Of a stretch of 64,000 bases of DNA, positions 45,807-57,531 are shown piece after piece. Numbering within the stretch: position 1 is the stretch's first letter; every line of letters starts with the position of its first letter. The position numbers and the translations under genes were made by a program. The notes beneath the pieces were generated by a model that saw only the letters and a list, made by a program, of their open reading frames with translations, made no database searches and was not told the origin of the DNA. Source of the DNA: Porogramme epimiltina (lineage: Eukaryota; Basidiomycota; Agaricomycetes; Polyporales; Polyporaceae); NCBI GenBank assembly GCA_900155495.1, contig FTLJ01000181.1, positions 1 to 64,000 of the forward strand, in the 5' to 3' direction.

Positions 45807-47111
45807 CCTTCCTAGGGGGAGGGGAGCTGTGGCTGCCGAGATACGGGCAGGAGAGCTTATATCACGCTCCCCTGCTTAGCTCCAACAGGCCCCAGCATAT
45901 GATGGATGTCTCCGTTCCGACATGCGAGCGAGCAGCGATAAGAGAGGGCGCATGCCCCAACTTCCGAACGGAGACCTGCGCTGCTCTGAGGGGCGCGCTT
46001 GACAATGCTTGGGACTCGTGGGTAGACGTGGGAGATACGCGAGGCCACAAGGACGTATCGTTGATGGGAAGAGCTGCGACGGTGATGATGGATGGCGCTG
46101 TAGGCTCGGAGCCGACAGTTCATATCACTCTGAGGGGTACCACAGGAATCGGCGGCGAAGTTAGTCTGAGAAAAGAGCGAGCAACGAGCTGTTGAGTGCA
46201 CGCAGAGGGCTCTCCAGATAGAAAATCGATAAACTGGAATGCTTACCACAGGCCTCATCTCTGTTAGGTAGTTAGGTCGTTGCACCGCCAGGTCAATATT
46301 TGCAGCCGGGCTGTGATTGTGCTGAGTGAGTGGGCTGGACAGGGCATGGGATATGTCAGAGAATTCTTAGGCCCCATCTACTACCATTGCCGTTAGTCGT
46401 TTGTGGAATCATGATGCACAAGTTTGCGAAGCAGGGACGAACACATTGCACAGGTTGGTGATGGGCACCCGGTAGAATGTTGAAGTCGCGTCTAGGTCCC
46501 CGCCGGTAAGCACATATCCGGGGGAAGCTAGCCTGCTGGGCAATACACGCATGAGATAAGCTCATGACATAGCCTTTGGAGCGGAAACCGGAAGAACTTA
46601 CTCTCGTTCTCTTGATCTTCAGGCACCCGCGTTCTGCGGTCCTGCCTCAGGACTGCACGCTGCGGAAAAGGGTGGTGCGCCAAGCTAAGTGTGACGATCC
46701 ACAATGTCACAGTGTCACGTGTCATTACATCACGGGTGTCACTAGGAGGGCGCTTGAGTCAGGAATCAGGATGACGTCGACGGTTTTGCTCCTCCTCCCA
46801 ATGATCCAAGTAGAGGTCCTTCGGCCTTTTCCAACGGTTCGTTCTTTTCGCCGCATATGAAGCTCCAGTACTCAAATAGATATTAGGCATGAGATCTTTG
46901 CTCTGCTTAGGCTGCAATGTTCAACCCCAGCTCGACGCCGGGTTTGGAGACGCCGCACCCGCCGCTCTATGGCGGGGGAAGAGTACGATCGGGGGCTTTC
47001 CAAGGTGAACCGAAGAGTAGAGGGCGTATAACTAAGGTCAGCCCGCCGCAAAACATCGCCATCCCTCTTCCTCCTCCCGCCCATCCCCCGCGCCATCATC
47101 TGCCGCTCACG
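45807..47111. other. Divergent intergenic region; upstream of membrane protein and protease
   Basis: About 1.3 kb between divergent genes. A cluster of TGTCAC hexamers lies at 46705-46710, 46713-46718 and 46737-46742, next to a CACGTG box. A minus-strand frame at 46285-45857 has no recognisable features and is not called. Confidence 0.4.
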
Positions 47112-49083
47112 ATGCCCAGCCTCAGCCTAGTCACTCTTTTACTCACTGCCTCTCTTTCCGCCTCGGCTTCTCCAATAAACCTCCCCTTGGAAGTCCTTAA
47201 CTCCGCCTCTGGCCTTGGGACCCCCCCGTCGGACACCAAAGGGCCCCTGATCGCCCCTGCACAAGTCATCAATGAAGTTGGCTCGGCCCTCCCTGTCGTT
47301 AATCCGCTTAAGCAAGTCCTTTCGTCGGGAAGTTCGAAACGAATCACCCTCCCCCTTGTGCGGAGATTCAACGCCACTGGTGCTGCCAACGTTCTCAAGT
47401 TCGACCAGGCACGCGCCCAAGCCATTCGACAGCGCGCACAGGCACGCTCCGGATATCCTGAGGACACCGACGAGGGTTCACTGAGTGCTATCAGTGGCCA
47501 TTTTGACGTCCCCGCCACCTCGCAGATCGTCAGTTATGTCGTGTCGGTACGTTCTTCGTTACCTATGATGTTTCGCCATGAGGGATGACGAACATGCCGC
47601 AGGCGCTCATCGGCGAACCTGCGATAGAGTGTAGGTTCATGGCATTGGTCACATGGGAAGGAGACTGATGTCATGTCATAAGATCATTTGTTGGTCGACA
47701 CCGGCAGCTCTAATACCTGGGTTGGTGCGGACGTCTTACGCCCCTACGTCCCAACACTCACATCCCACGCCACGGGCAACACTGAAGTGAGTGGCCTTAC
47801 CTGCGTCATTCCGCCGTGTTTTTGACGTTTCCGCAGAATGTCAAATACGGAAGTGGAGAATTCCTTGGTGTGTCCCATCTCTCTCAGTGAGAGCGTCCTT
47901 AAACTTATCGCCTGACTATAGGCGGGGAATACCTTGACCGGATCACCCTCGCCAAAGGGCTCACTCTCACAAACCAGTCCATCGGCGGTGCGGCGTTCTC
48001 TAAGGGGTTTGATGGCGTCGATGGTATTCTAGGGTAAGACCGCAGCCTTTGATGAAGTAGTCTCCGCTTACATTGCCCATAGCATCGGACCGCAAGACCT
48101 CACATGTGGTAAGCACCTACCTTTAGTCACTGAGAGACATCCTGGCTGACTGCGGGGTTCGACAGGTTCGTTTGCACCTGATGTCAAGAAGTGCGTGCCC
48201 ACCGTGACAGACACCGCTTGGAACATGGGCCTCTTGAGCAACCACTCCATCGGCATCTCGTTTGCCCCTTCTCAATCTAAGTCCGACACAAACGGAGAAC
48301 TGACGTTTGGAGGCGTAGACGAGTCGAAGTTCCATGCGCCTTTGAACTATGTGTGAGTGTCTTTACCACGTGGCTAGATTGAGCGCATACATTGAGCATT
48401 CAATCGCATCATCGTCGCTAGGCCACTCACGACTACTGCTCCTGCCAAATATTTCGTTGGAATCGATCAGGATATAACGTACGGAAAGGGACGGCCTGTA
48501 CTTCCTTCGACGTCGGGAATCCTCGACACTGGTACCACCCTCGTCCTCATCGCTTCCGGTATGTCCCTACCACGTTGCTCATTGTCGCCGCGCTGACACC
48601 AGCTCTACTTTAAGACGCTTTCAAGGCATATAAGGAGTACACCGGAGGCGTTCCTGACGAAACTGTCGGTCTCCTTAGGATCACTCCCGAGCAGTACGAC
48701 AAGCTCGAGAGCCTTTACTTCAACATCGGTGGAGTACGTCAATGGTTGTTATCATGATCGTGTTGTGATACGGCTCTAATGTATCGTCCAGACGAGCTAC
48801 GAGCTCACACCTAACGCCCAACTCTGGCCTCGCGCGGTGAGGCCTCAGACTACTCGGTTGTAATGTCTAACTAATGTCATTTATCGAGTAGCTTAACGAA
48901 GCAATAGGTGGTACCTCTGACAACATCTACCTCATTGTCAACGACTACGGGTCTCCGTCGGGCAAGGGGCTTGACTTCATCAACGGCATGTCCTTCCTCG
49001 AACGGTTTTATATGGTCTATGATATCGGTGGTTCGCGAGCGGGGCTAGCAAAGACTCCGTTCACGCATGATGACTCGAACTGA
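47112..49083 (+). CDS. Secreted pepsin-like aspartic protease (A1 family)
   Basis: A signal peptide (MPSLSLVTLLLTASLSASAS) and a propeptide of about 110 residues precede the two-lobed catalytic domain. The first active aspartate is in LLVDTGSSNTWVGA and the second in SGILDTGTTLVLIAS. GGEYLDRITLAKGL, FDGVDGILGIGP and FINGMSFLERFYMVYDIGG are typical of the fold; a cysteine pair flanks the GSFAPDVKKCVP loop. The gene is broken by about ten short introns, so exon edges are approximate. Basidiomycetes secrete many such proteases for external protein digestion; no GPI or vacuolar signal is obvious at the C-terminus (KTPFTHDDSN). Upstream start codons exist in the long frame from 46917, but only 47112 gives a signal peptide. 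Confidence 0.87.
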
Positions 49084-49769
49084 TACCGGCCACTTCATCG
49101 TGCGAAGAATGTACTTACGTCCTGTCGATTCTTACGGGGACTACGGGGATCTCAATCATAGTTTCTTTGGAGTTCAACTTCTATTCCTAGTGTGTTCGAG
49201 GACTTCCATGCTACATGTGCGTGGAATATGTGGGAGCTGTGATGATGGAATGGTCCGGACTGGCTGCCCCGAAGCCAAATAGAGCCAAACACCTGATGTG
49301 GGCCGCTCCGAGTCGGGACGTTCTGTCTTCGAAATTCAGTGCATCACGCTTTTCACTGCTAGTCTGCCCCCTTCTTGGTCCACCTCTTCCGTTTGTCTCT
49401 ATCTGTGTGCGACGTACAAGACATAACACTTTCATTCGGACTTTACCCAGTGCGTATCCACCCGTCTCTTTAATGTTGCTTCCTGAATTCCTGGACACGG
49501 GGCTTACACAGATTGTAGGTAACGGGAATGCACAGATTCCAGACAATCTTACCTGTACGGTCTCCTCAATACATGTGGCGGAAGCTTGAAGTCGGATAAC
49601 GCCTTTAAACGCTCGAGAGAATATCCTTGCATCCAGTGGCCGGGAAATTAGGGCCGTATGCCGTAATCCGAAGCCGGCGGACACTGTCCTGGGATTCCAA
49701 GTATAAGGCAACGCAGTTGTGAGTACAATCAACTAATAATCTATTCCTTCTCCAAGGCGGTCAAGGAGA
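49084..49769. other. Intergenic, convergent 3' flanks
   Basis: Between the protease and HET2 3' ends. Open frames on both strands (up to 173 codons) have no domain character. Confidence 0.4.
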
Positions 49770-51960
49770 CTAGCGGGGGTGGGCTCCGGCTGCGCTGAGC
49801 GTGGCGCGGCACAGAATGAACGTAAACGTCGCTGCGACCACGGAGCTAAGGACGATGGGGCCGAGCGGGTATGCGGGGCGATCGTCGCTGCCAAATAGGC
49901 TTTCAGTGCTTAGCACGCGCGAAAAGTCGAGGGGACGCGCGGTCGAGTGGAGGGCTGGCTCCGCTCGTGACGCCGCCGCAGTCGTCCCCGGAGCGTGGCC
50001 GTGCGGGAGGAAGAAGTTTGCGCCACGTTGGACCTTCTCGTAAAAGCTGCCGCTGAGCGCGATGCGGAGGGCGCGCGTCCACTGGGGCGCGTGCACACAC
50101 GGGGCGAAGGACAGGGTGATGGTCCTCTCCTTGTCGCCGAACTCCTTCCACCGCTCGTCCCTGCCGGACTTGCCAGAGCGCACAGGCCAGTCGTCGATGT
50201 GGTCCCTCGAGCAATCGTGTTTTTCCCTCCCCCAGGGGTCGCTCCAGGTGCTGATGGTCTTGTGCTCCGCCCAAGCCCAGTGGTACCGACAGGGAGGGGA
50301 GTCGTCCGTAGTGGGTCTGGTGACGCATACGCCGAGCTTGAGGCGAATCTTCTCGCTCTTGGTGAGGTCCGTGAACTCTACCCACATGTCCATCGACCCA
50401 GTGAGATCCGACGTCTCGCGGACGATCTGCGCCTTGGACGTGAAGCTGAGTGCAGACATGGACCTCACGAGCCAGCGGGGGATGCGGAACGGTGTGGGGG
50501 CGCAGTCGGGTGCAAAGTGGAGGACGAGATGCGCCGGGTCCCCGGCTCTCTCGTCGGAGATTCGCGGGCCCGCGTGGATGTATATGTCGCTCCACTTTGC
50601 GTTCACTGGCTTTCCTCTGAAGCGAAGGTTGTAGAGGTCGCCACCCAGGCATGCTACGCGGCAGCTGCGGAACGAACGGTCCTTCTGAAAGGACCACATT
50701 GTGTAGTACGTCTTCCTACACGGGTCCTGGATTTCCGTGCCTGATGCGGGGTGGAGAATTAGGCCGAGATGTTGTTTCGCGGTCTCGACGAGCAGGACTG
50801 CGATCGTGATCCCATCCACCTCGGCCACCGGAAAACGGCACTTCATTCCATGGCTAGTTTCTTCAAATGAGGGCAGCTCGATGCGGTCGAACGGGCCTGT
50901 TCTCTGTCTTGTAGAGTATTTAGATGAATTCTGTCAAAATCACATCAGCCTTGTCAGTCGTACATGGTAGCGCACTGCGGCCTACGTGTGCGTCTCTTTG
51001 CAACTCCATGTAAGGTTGAAGAACGTCCTTCGACGGCAGCTCCGGAGTGTATTGGGGCGTGTATTGGCCACCCGGTGCGTAGAAATCGAGAGGAGATACT
51101 GCGAAGAGGAACCTTCCATAGTTCATTGGGCTATGGAAACTTGACCACATCATCTGGAGCGAAACAGCCGGACAGCCATCTTCTTCAGCGCCATGACGGC
51201 GCCCCCACGCGAAAAGAGTTGTATCGAAGTAGTGCTTCGCTATCTCCTGCTGCAGGCGTTGAAAGGCCTGGTGTCCTTCTCCATAGATGGTTGGCATGGT
51301 GATATTGAACAGCCCGAGGAGACAGTAGGCCTCGTCTTCGACCCGGGAGGTCTTCCGATGAGCCGCCCATGACATTCGTTCTGCGATTGAGGCCTTCAAG
51401 AAGCTCTTCTCGCGAGTGAGAAGGGACTTATGGATCCCTGTGCACTTGCTGATAGGCCTGAACAGATCATGCTTGGTTCCGATGGCGACCCACTCCTTCG
51501 ACATGAAGACCACGAGTGCAGGTGCGAGCAGCTCTTGGAGAGTCCACCCTCGCTTGTGCCATCGAGCCCTGCGAAACTCGGAGTCCTTGCCATGGGGATT
51601 GTCGTCCTTATGAACATCTTCGAGGTACGCATAACAGACCTCTGCGAGGAGATACCAGTTGAACATAGAGTTGATCGCTTCGGAAAGTTCAGTGCTACTC
51701 TCCTTGTTGATGCAGCACATATCCGCCCATGCCCAATCGTATCCGTCCCGCTCTGCGACCACACAGAAGTCTCGTATCTTTTGTGAAACGTAGTCTCTAG
51801 GGTTCCTGTCCTTGCCGCACTTTCTACGGATGTCTTCAACCTCTTGATACGACTGCTCTTCGCCTTGCCATGTGTGGGAGAGGATAGCGTAACCTCCGGG
51901 AACGGCCCCGGGATCGGAGAAAAACTGTAACTCAGCGCGCGATGTACTGAGGAGGTACAT
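49770..51960 (-). CDS. HET-domain (heterokaryon incompatibility) protein, HET2
   Basis: Two exons (51960-50986, 50930-49770) give 711 residues. The HET domain starts at residue 1: MYLLSTSRAELQFFSDPGAV, YAILSHTWQGEE, WADMCCINKESS, KRGWTLQELLAPAL, RVEDEAYCLLGLF and MPTIYGEGHQAF. The conserved C-terminal region again contains FPVAEVDGITIAVLLVET, WVEFTDLTKSEKIRLKLG and HDCSRDHIDDWP. A hydrophobic segment ends the protein (PIVLSSVVAATFTFILCRA). The frame continues upstream to 52050, but 51960 aligns with HET1's start. Start codons of HET2 and AAA2 are 543 bp apart in divergent orientation, the mirror of HET1/AAA1. A death-effector role is inferred from the family. Confidence 0.87.
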
Positions 51961-52503
51961 CCTGATGTTCACCGGGGTTCGGGTCAGATGTCGTTCGCCG
52001 TCAAGTCCAACGAAGAGCCTGAGGCACGCGGACAATGGGGAAGGTGACAACCCTGCTGCGCTTTTGACGAGGATGACCTAAACCCGCTGTGGCGCTGAGT
52101 AGATGAGGGTCGAGGACAGCAAATGACGCTTCAACGCGCACTGTGCAGTGCATGCGGTCGAGTTAGACTGGACTTGTCCCTTGGCCGTGCGATTCGAACA
52201 CCGCGCACCGAAAAGCCCGACCGGGGCTCTGGAATCGGACTGCCTCAGCGCTATTGTGGATCAAACGTCAACATAGAGATGAAATTGGTGGTGCTCGACT
52301 AACCCCTTATGGCGACCTTCCAGGCTGTACGTGTTGTACTACCTCTAGACGTGCTCGACGTCCAATTATATACAATGAAGATCTTTACTTCAATCATCTG
52401 GCATACAACTTCTATCCAATGGGGAATTTGTTAAGAACTTGGCGTAGCGAGTTTTCCTCACCAATTAGACACCCCCACCCGCCCTCCACAGTCTCTCTAC
52501 GCC
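51961..52503. promoter_or_regulatory. Shared divergent promoter region of HET2 and AAA2
   Basis: 543 bp between start codons. A TATA-like aattatatac lies at about 52364, some 130 bp before the AAA2 start, and the word gtgctcgac occurs twice nearby (about 52282 and 52351). Confidence 0.5.
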
Positions 52504-54970
52504 ATGAATCCTGGTTTCTCCGATGTCAACGCCGAGCTTTCTTTATCTTACCCCTCACTGCCATCCAAGAACGCTCCTACCACGGTGACTGGGTCAGATA
52601 GACTCACGGAGAAGAGTTTGGACGTCAAGTACGTTACCTGGAGTTTCAACAAGGAAGCCAAGAACTGGGAGTACAGGGACACAATCAATGAAGAAGGCGC
52701 TCTGGCGGAGTACGTGGAGCCTCTGGGGACTGATGCAACAGAAGGGGATTGGGAGGACTACTGTTTCGTCGTGGTGCGAAAGGAGACAGAGATAGAGCAG
52801 TCTTCGGGTCCCACCAAGCTCTCTGTTTCGTTCGAGTTCCGTCTCCAGAATGCACACTTGGTCAGGGCGTGTCAGGAGGTAATGGGGCGGGAATGTCCAG
52901 GTGTCGCCTGGAATCTACGGCCTGTCAAGGTGAGTTGCGCGACACTCATATGCAACGCATAGCTACTGGTTCTAACCCTATTGTATGATATGAACAGCTA
53001 AAGCCCGAGCTCATATTAGCCTACTTCCAACAGTTAGAAGAGTACTATGAAGGCTTGCTGTCCAGCTTGAAACAGCGCACCGAGGATGACGAATGTACTA
53101 TCAAAGCACTTGGTGTCTTCATTCACTACGTTCGAAAGAACTACCGCCACACTCTTTCCAGGATCCGCAACTTACTCTCTGATGGCGAGATCACCTTCGA
53201 CCTATTCTATGCTCTCCTCGTTCCTGGGGAGGTCTTTGTCACTAGGTGCCCCGTCACGGATGAGCTTCATGCTATGCGCCTGTTGAGCTGGGCTTTGATC
53301 AAGGAGGCGGAAAGCGGGCCATTCTATAGCCTTCGTCTGGAGAGCCTGGCGACGACTGTTGGAACCACCGGCAGTGACGGAATCAACCATATTGGATCAA
53401 ACTTCGGAATGTTGGAGTGTCACCATTCGGTCCATGAATTCAAGTACGTCGAGAGGATACACGACCAGAGCATTTATCCCTTGAAGTACGATTCGAAGGC
53501 GGACACCCTCCGATCTATGCTAGTGACCCGCGGGCGCAAATGGGCGAGCTTAAATGGCGTGTTCCATAAGGAGTACCAAGGAGCAGCTGTTCACGCGCAG
53601 ATGGAGAAGGTCGGTATTCAAGGTGGCAGTCGTCTCCGGAAACGCGTACTCAACGTAAGGTCGCGGATCATACTCGACAAAGGTAGGGGATAGTCGCGAT
53701 ACCAGCGATGATTTACGGTGCTCACGTACTTGTAGAGAACTTCTCTATGCTCTCCGAGGAGCGACCAACACTCCGGTTTGAGGAAAGAGATCACCCTGGG
53801 ATATACCGACCAAAGCCAAAATGGAAACTGTTATCCATGAAGGAGGGCGCGAATATACCGGAAGACGAGGACCTTCTGTTTGCGTCACCCGTTGTATACG
53901 GCCTGAGTCTTTCGGATAACATATGGCGTAAGTTTCGCTCGTTGTATAACATCTGTCAGGATGCACTTACCGCACCCATGCATTCCCAGTCGCATTCAAT
54001 GTCAACAATATCTTCGATATCGAGTGGAATGACGAAGCGTTTGCGAGCCTCGTCCTTCAGGAAGGTCGCAAGACCCTCCTTCGTTCTCTCGTAGAGGCGA
54101 ATGGTGACCTAGGCTTCGCTCGCGATCGAAGCGTGTTCAAAGATTTCATACCGGGAAAGGGACACGGGCTCGTGATCAACCTCTTCGGACCTCCGGGGGT
54201 TGGCAAGACGTTATCTGCAGAGGCAACGAGCGAGCACTTACGACGTCCCCTATACATGATCGGGAGTGGGCAGCTCGGCACGAACGCGGAGAACGTAAAC
54301 CACGAGCTGGGGAAGGCGTGTGACCTAGCAGCGAGATGGAATGCGATTTTGCTGATAGACGAGGTGAGGAGGTGACGGGTCAAATGGGTAGGGCAAAGTA
54401 CTCACCGCATTGTTTTCGCAGGCGGATGTGTTCTTGGAGAAACGCTCTCTGAGGGACATCGAACGCAATGCAGTCGTCTCCGTGTTTCTGAGGCACATCG
54501 AATACCACCGCGGCATCCTCTTCCTGACCACCAACCGCGTCGCAACTTTTGACGAGGCATTCCTGTCGCGATTCCATGTCGCGCTGCACTTCGACACTCT
54601 CAACTTCGAGATCAAGTCAAGTATCTGGCGATCTTTCCTGAGGAAGGTCGGGTCGCAGCTCCCAGACACCGTTGTCGCCGAGCTCGCAGAGAAAAACCTT
54701 AACGGACGTCAGATCAAGAACGCGTGCCAGACAGCATCGTCCCTGGCACTCAGCCGCGGGGAGCAGGTCCAAGAGACTCACCTGTTAGAGGCGTTGGACG
54801 CTATGGAGCAGCTCGTTCATGAGCTTACCACCACGCAAGACGTTGCTCCCGCCGAGGGTTCTAGGCTCGTCCTGGGGCGACTGTTTTATGGGCTCTTCTC
54901 GCTGCTCGCGCTGTTGATTGCTTTCTGGATGGGATGGCGCTGGGGAAGTCTGGCATCGACATCGCGATGA
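52504..54970 (+). CDS. AAA+ ATPase with N-terminal DUF7025-type region and C-terminal membrane segment (AAA2)
   Basis: Five exons (52504-52929, 52998-53682, 53736-53927, 53990-54363, 54422-54970) give 741 residues. The N-terminal region has VKYVTWSFNKEAKNWEYRDT, DYCFVVVRKETE, NYRHTLSRIRNLLSDGEITF and YPLKYDSKADTLRSMLVTRG. The AAA+ core has Walker A GPPGVGKT at about 501-508, Walker B ILLIDEADVFLEKR, sensor LFLTTNRVATFDEAFLSRFH and lid LNGRQIKNACQTASSLAL. The tail is hydrophobic (YGLFSLLALLIAFWMGW), consistent with a tail anchor. Intron positions match AAA3 exactly, and the opening VNAELSLS...TVTGS is nearly the same, so AAA2 and AAA3 are recent duplicates. It is divergent from HET2. Client and compartment are unknown. 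Confidence 0.87.
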
Positions 54971-55456
54971 GGGTTGACTTTCTGGGGGTGGTGAGTAGTG
55001 ATCTAATCCCGTGAATCTATATGTTTTCTGACGTCCGACACTATTCATTGGGTAGCTAGGCATCTGACATACGTGCGCCCGTATTCTGGGCACATTTGGA
55101 CCACACTTGGACCTGTATTGAGCATCTGTTTCGTTTTACACGCCTAGAATATAGTATAACCACATACTCTCTGTCGATTGTCTGTGTTGGTTGTCGTTCT
55201 TACGACAAGTTCGACTGCAAGGCGGTCGTGCCAGCAGCTGAGTCTTGGCGGTCTAGACTGTGGCAACGGCAACGGCGCTTACGTCCTTTTCGGAAGCGCC
55301 GAGGGCGACGAGCAGGACGAGTCGAGGCTGAGGCAGAAGCCTACGCTAATTTTGCTCCTCCACGACGCCCAACATGTGCTTGTGTGCATCCACACGCTTG
55401 GTACCCCAGCCCTGGCCTTCTCCATTACCTTTCCTCTGTACCGTCACAAGACTCCC
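54971..55456. other. Intergenic; upstream of thaumatin-like gene
   Basis: No gene. Frames from 55096 and 55178 run through the start of the thaumatin-like gene but lack a signal peptide. Confidence 0.4.
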
Positions 55457-57155
55457 ATGATGCTCTGGACGAAATTGCTTCGCCTTTTGCTCCTGGTCCA
55501 ACTACCATCCTACACTCATGGTCGAACATTTACGGTCGTGAACGCCTGTCCATTCACGATATGGTTCGTCCATAGTCGCCGGATAGCCTTTCTTCTGCTA
55601 AACAGCTGCCAGGCCTGCAGTGAGATTCTACGCCTAACTGGGGTCGCAAAACGAGAGGCCTGACACGGTTCGCAGATCTTCACAGATCTTTCGGCTGGGA
55701 CAGCTGTGCCTCTGTTTCCTACTGGGTATGTGTAAACACTTCCTCTATCGTTCTTCCCTGATACTGGGGTAGATGGGAGGCCCCTCCTTCAAACTCGGTT
55801 TCGTTTGCTGTCCCGGACAACTGGAAGGCTGGTCGGATATGGGTAAGCACCACCCTCCCCTCTCAAATGTGCTTAGGCAGACTCTTGCTCGCAGGGGCGA
55901 CGTGACTGCGACTTCTCGATTACGACGGGACCAACATGCCTTGACGGGTGGTGCAACGGAGGCCTTCTTTGTGATCCTACGACGGGAACGGTGCGTTCGC
56001 AAGTTCCCCTCACTATCGATCCATTCCTTATGAATCTGGTTCATCAGGGGGTCCCTCCTGCCTCTGTAGCAGAATGGACCCTTCAAGGCGACGGAAATCT
56101 GGACTTCTATGATGGTAAGTGTATCATGCCGTGTTTTCAGGTTCATGTTTGCGGTGTTAGATGGCCTTGGATACGTTTGATTCTGGAGCCGAGGGGAGCA
56201 TATATCACCTTTCATTCATTGTAGCAAGCTTTATCGGGGCGAACACTGACGAACAACCACTAGTTTCGCTCGTCGATGGCTACAACCTCCCTATGGCCAT
56301 CACGAACTCGGCGAACTGCCCAGTTGCGGATTGCCTAGTCGATCTTGGTCCTAACTGTGAGCTGCGTTTCTCGTGTTCATCTTCACGCCTTATCAATCTA
56401 CCCTCTCAGGCCCTGCTCCCTTGAAGGGACCCTTTGACTCGACTGGATTCCCAGTGGGATGTGAGAGCGCATGTGCCGCTAACCTTGATGGTGATCCAAG
56501 TAAGCACTATGCGCCTCCTTCATTACTATATCTGACGGAGGCTCAATCGCTGCAGCCAATTCTGCTAATTGTTGCTCCGGGAGCCATGATACTCCCGCAA
56601 CGTGCCCGTCTTCTGGCGTTCAGTATTACGACTACTTCAGTAAGCTCTACCCTTAGCCCGTTTCCAACTTCTTCAACTGTGGCCTAACTCTGAACCTGCA
56701 GAGGGTAACTGCCCCAATGCATACGCATACGCTTTCGATGAATCGAGTGGAACTGCCCTTTGGACGTGTGATTCCGGCCTAAACGCAGACTACACTCTTA
56801 CTTTCTGTCCGTACGTCATCAATCATCCCTTATGCTGTATTGATATCTCACCCATCGTGTACAATCTAGCCCTACTGCAGCGTTCGCGAGCAGCTCATCA
56901 GTAGTCGCTGCTGCAACCTCTACTCTTGCCACTACGACCAATGCATCGTCATCGTCGCTTGCGTCACCTAGTTCGGAAATGGGCATTACTACGACATCAC
57001 TAGCCAGCGACATATCCCCATCAACCTCGTCAAACCCGACAGTCAGTATAGCGGACACTACCCGCCCGTCAACTAGTGCCTGCAGGCGTTCCCAGAGCGA
57101 TACTCTTTTAACGAGCCTACTTGGTGCGCTTGTAACCATGTTGCTCTGGATTTAG
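55457..57155 (+). CDS. Secreted thaumatin-like protein with Ser/Thr-rich tail and probable GPI anchor
   Basis: The signal peptide is MMLWTKLLRLLLLVQLPSYT. The mature domain follows: FTVVNACPFTIW, FTDLSAGTAVPLFPTG, SVSFAVPDNWKAGRIW, RRDCDFS, LDGWCNGGLLCDP, AEWTLQGDGNLDFYD, VDGYNLPMAIT, GPFDSTGFPVGCESACAANL and CPNAYAYAFDESSGTALWTC. All are characteristic of thaumatin/PR-5-like proteins, which bind or cleave beta-glucans in the wall. The C-terminal 90 residues are Ser/Thr-rich and end in a hydrophobic stretch (LLTSLLGALVTMLLWI), as for a GPI anchor. About nine introns interrupt it. The family's WPAIFTDL is recovered only with a 7-nt exon at 55613-55619 between introns 55564-55612 and 55620 to about 55676. 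It lies between two AAA+ genes on the same strand. Confidence 0.82.
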
Positions 57156-57531
57156 GACAATTATACGCGCACCCGTGTCAGCGATCTTTGTATTCTGGCA
57201 TTTCCAATGTCCACAAATAGCGCCGTTCGGTGCCCATGCTTCACTGCCTCACTAGGCTCTAGCCTGAAGGCGTCTACATATGCAGTGATCGTCTATTCCC
57301 CAACCGGCCTAGGGTCACATCGCCTCCGCACACCGCCCTTCTACCACAATCACGAACCTCCAATGTCGAGAAGAATGCCATGAGCTGTCAAGTCCGCAGC
57401 ACTCTGACCGCTCGCCACCGCCAGCGTCACCGCTTCCTCAGGGCGATTGCATGTTGCCAGCTGAGGTATATATGTGCATAAGTCATACCGCCCATATCTC
57501 CACCACGTATCCTCATCTCATACCCGACACT
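57156..57531. promoter_or_regulatory. AAA3 promoter region
   Basis: 376-bp gap between two rightward genes. A TATA-like ggtatatatg lies at about 57463, some 65 bp before the AAA3 start. Confidence 0.45.

Noticed and set aside
45857..46285. 142-codon minus-strand open frame
   Set aside because: No domain, signal peptide or paralogue. It lies in the divergent intergenic region, where chance frames are expected.
49211..49732. 173-codon minus-strand open frame downstream of the protease
   Set aside because: No recognisable motif; lies between convergent 3' ends.
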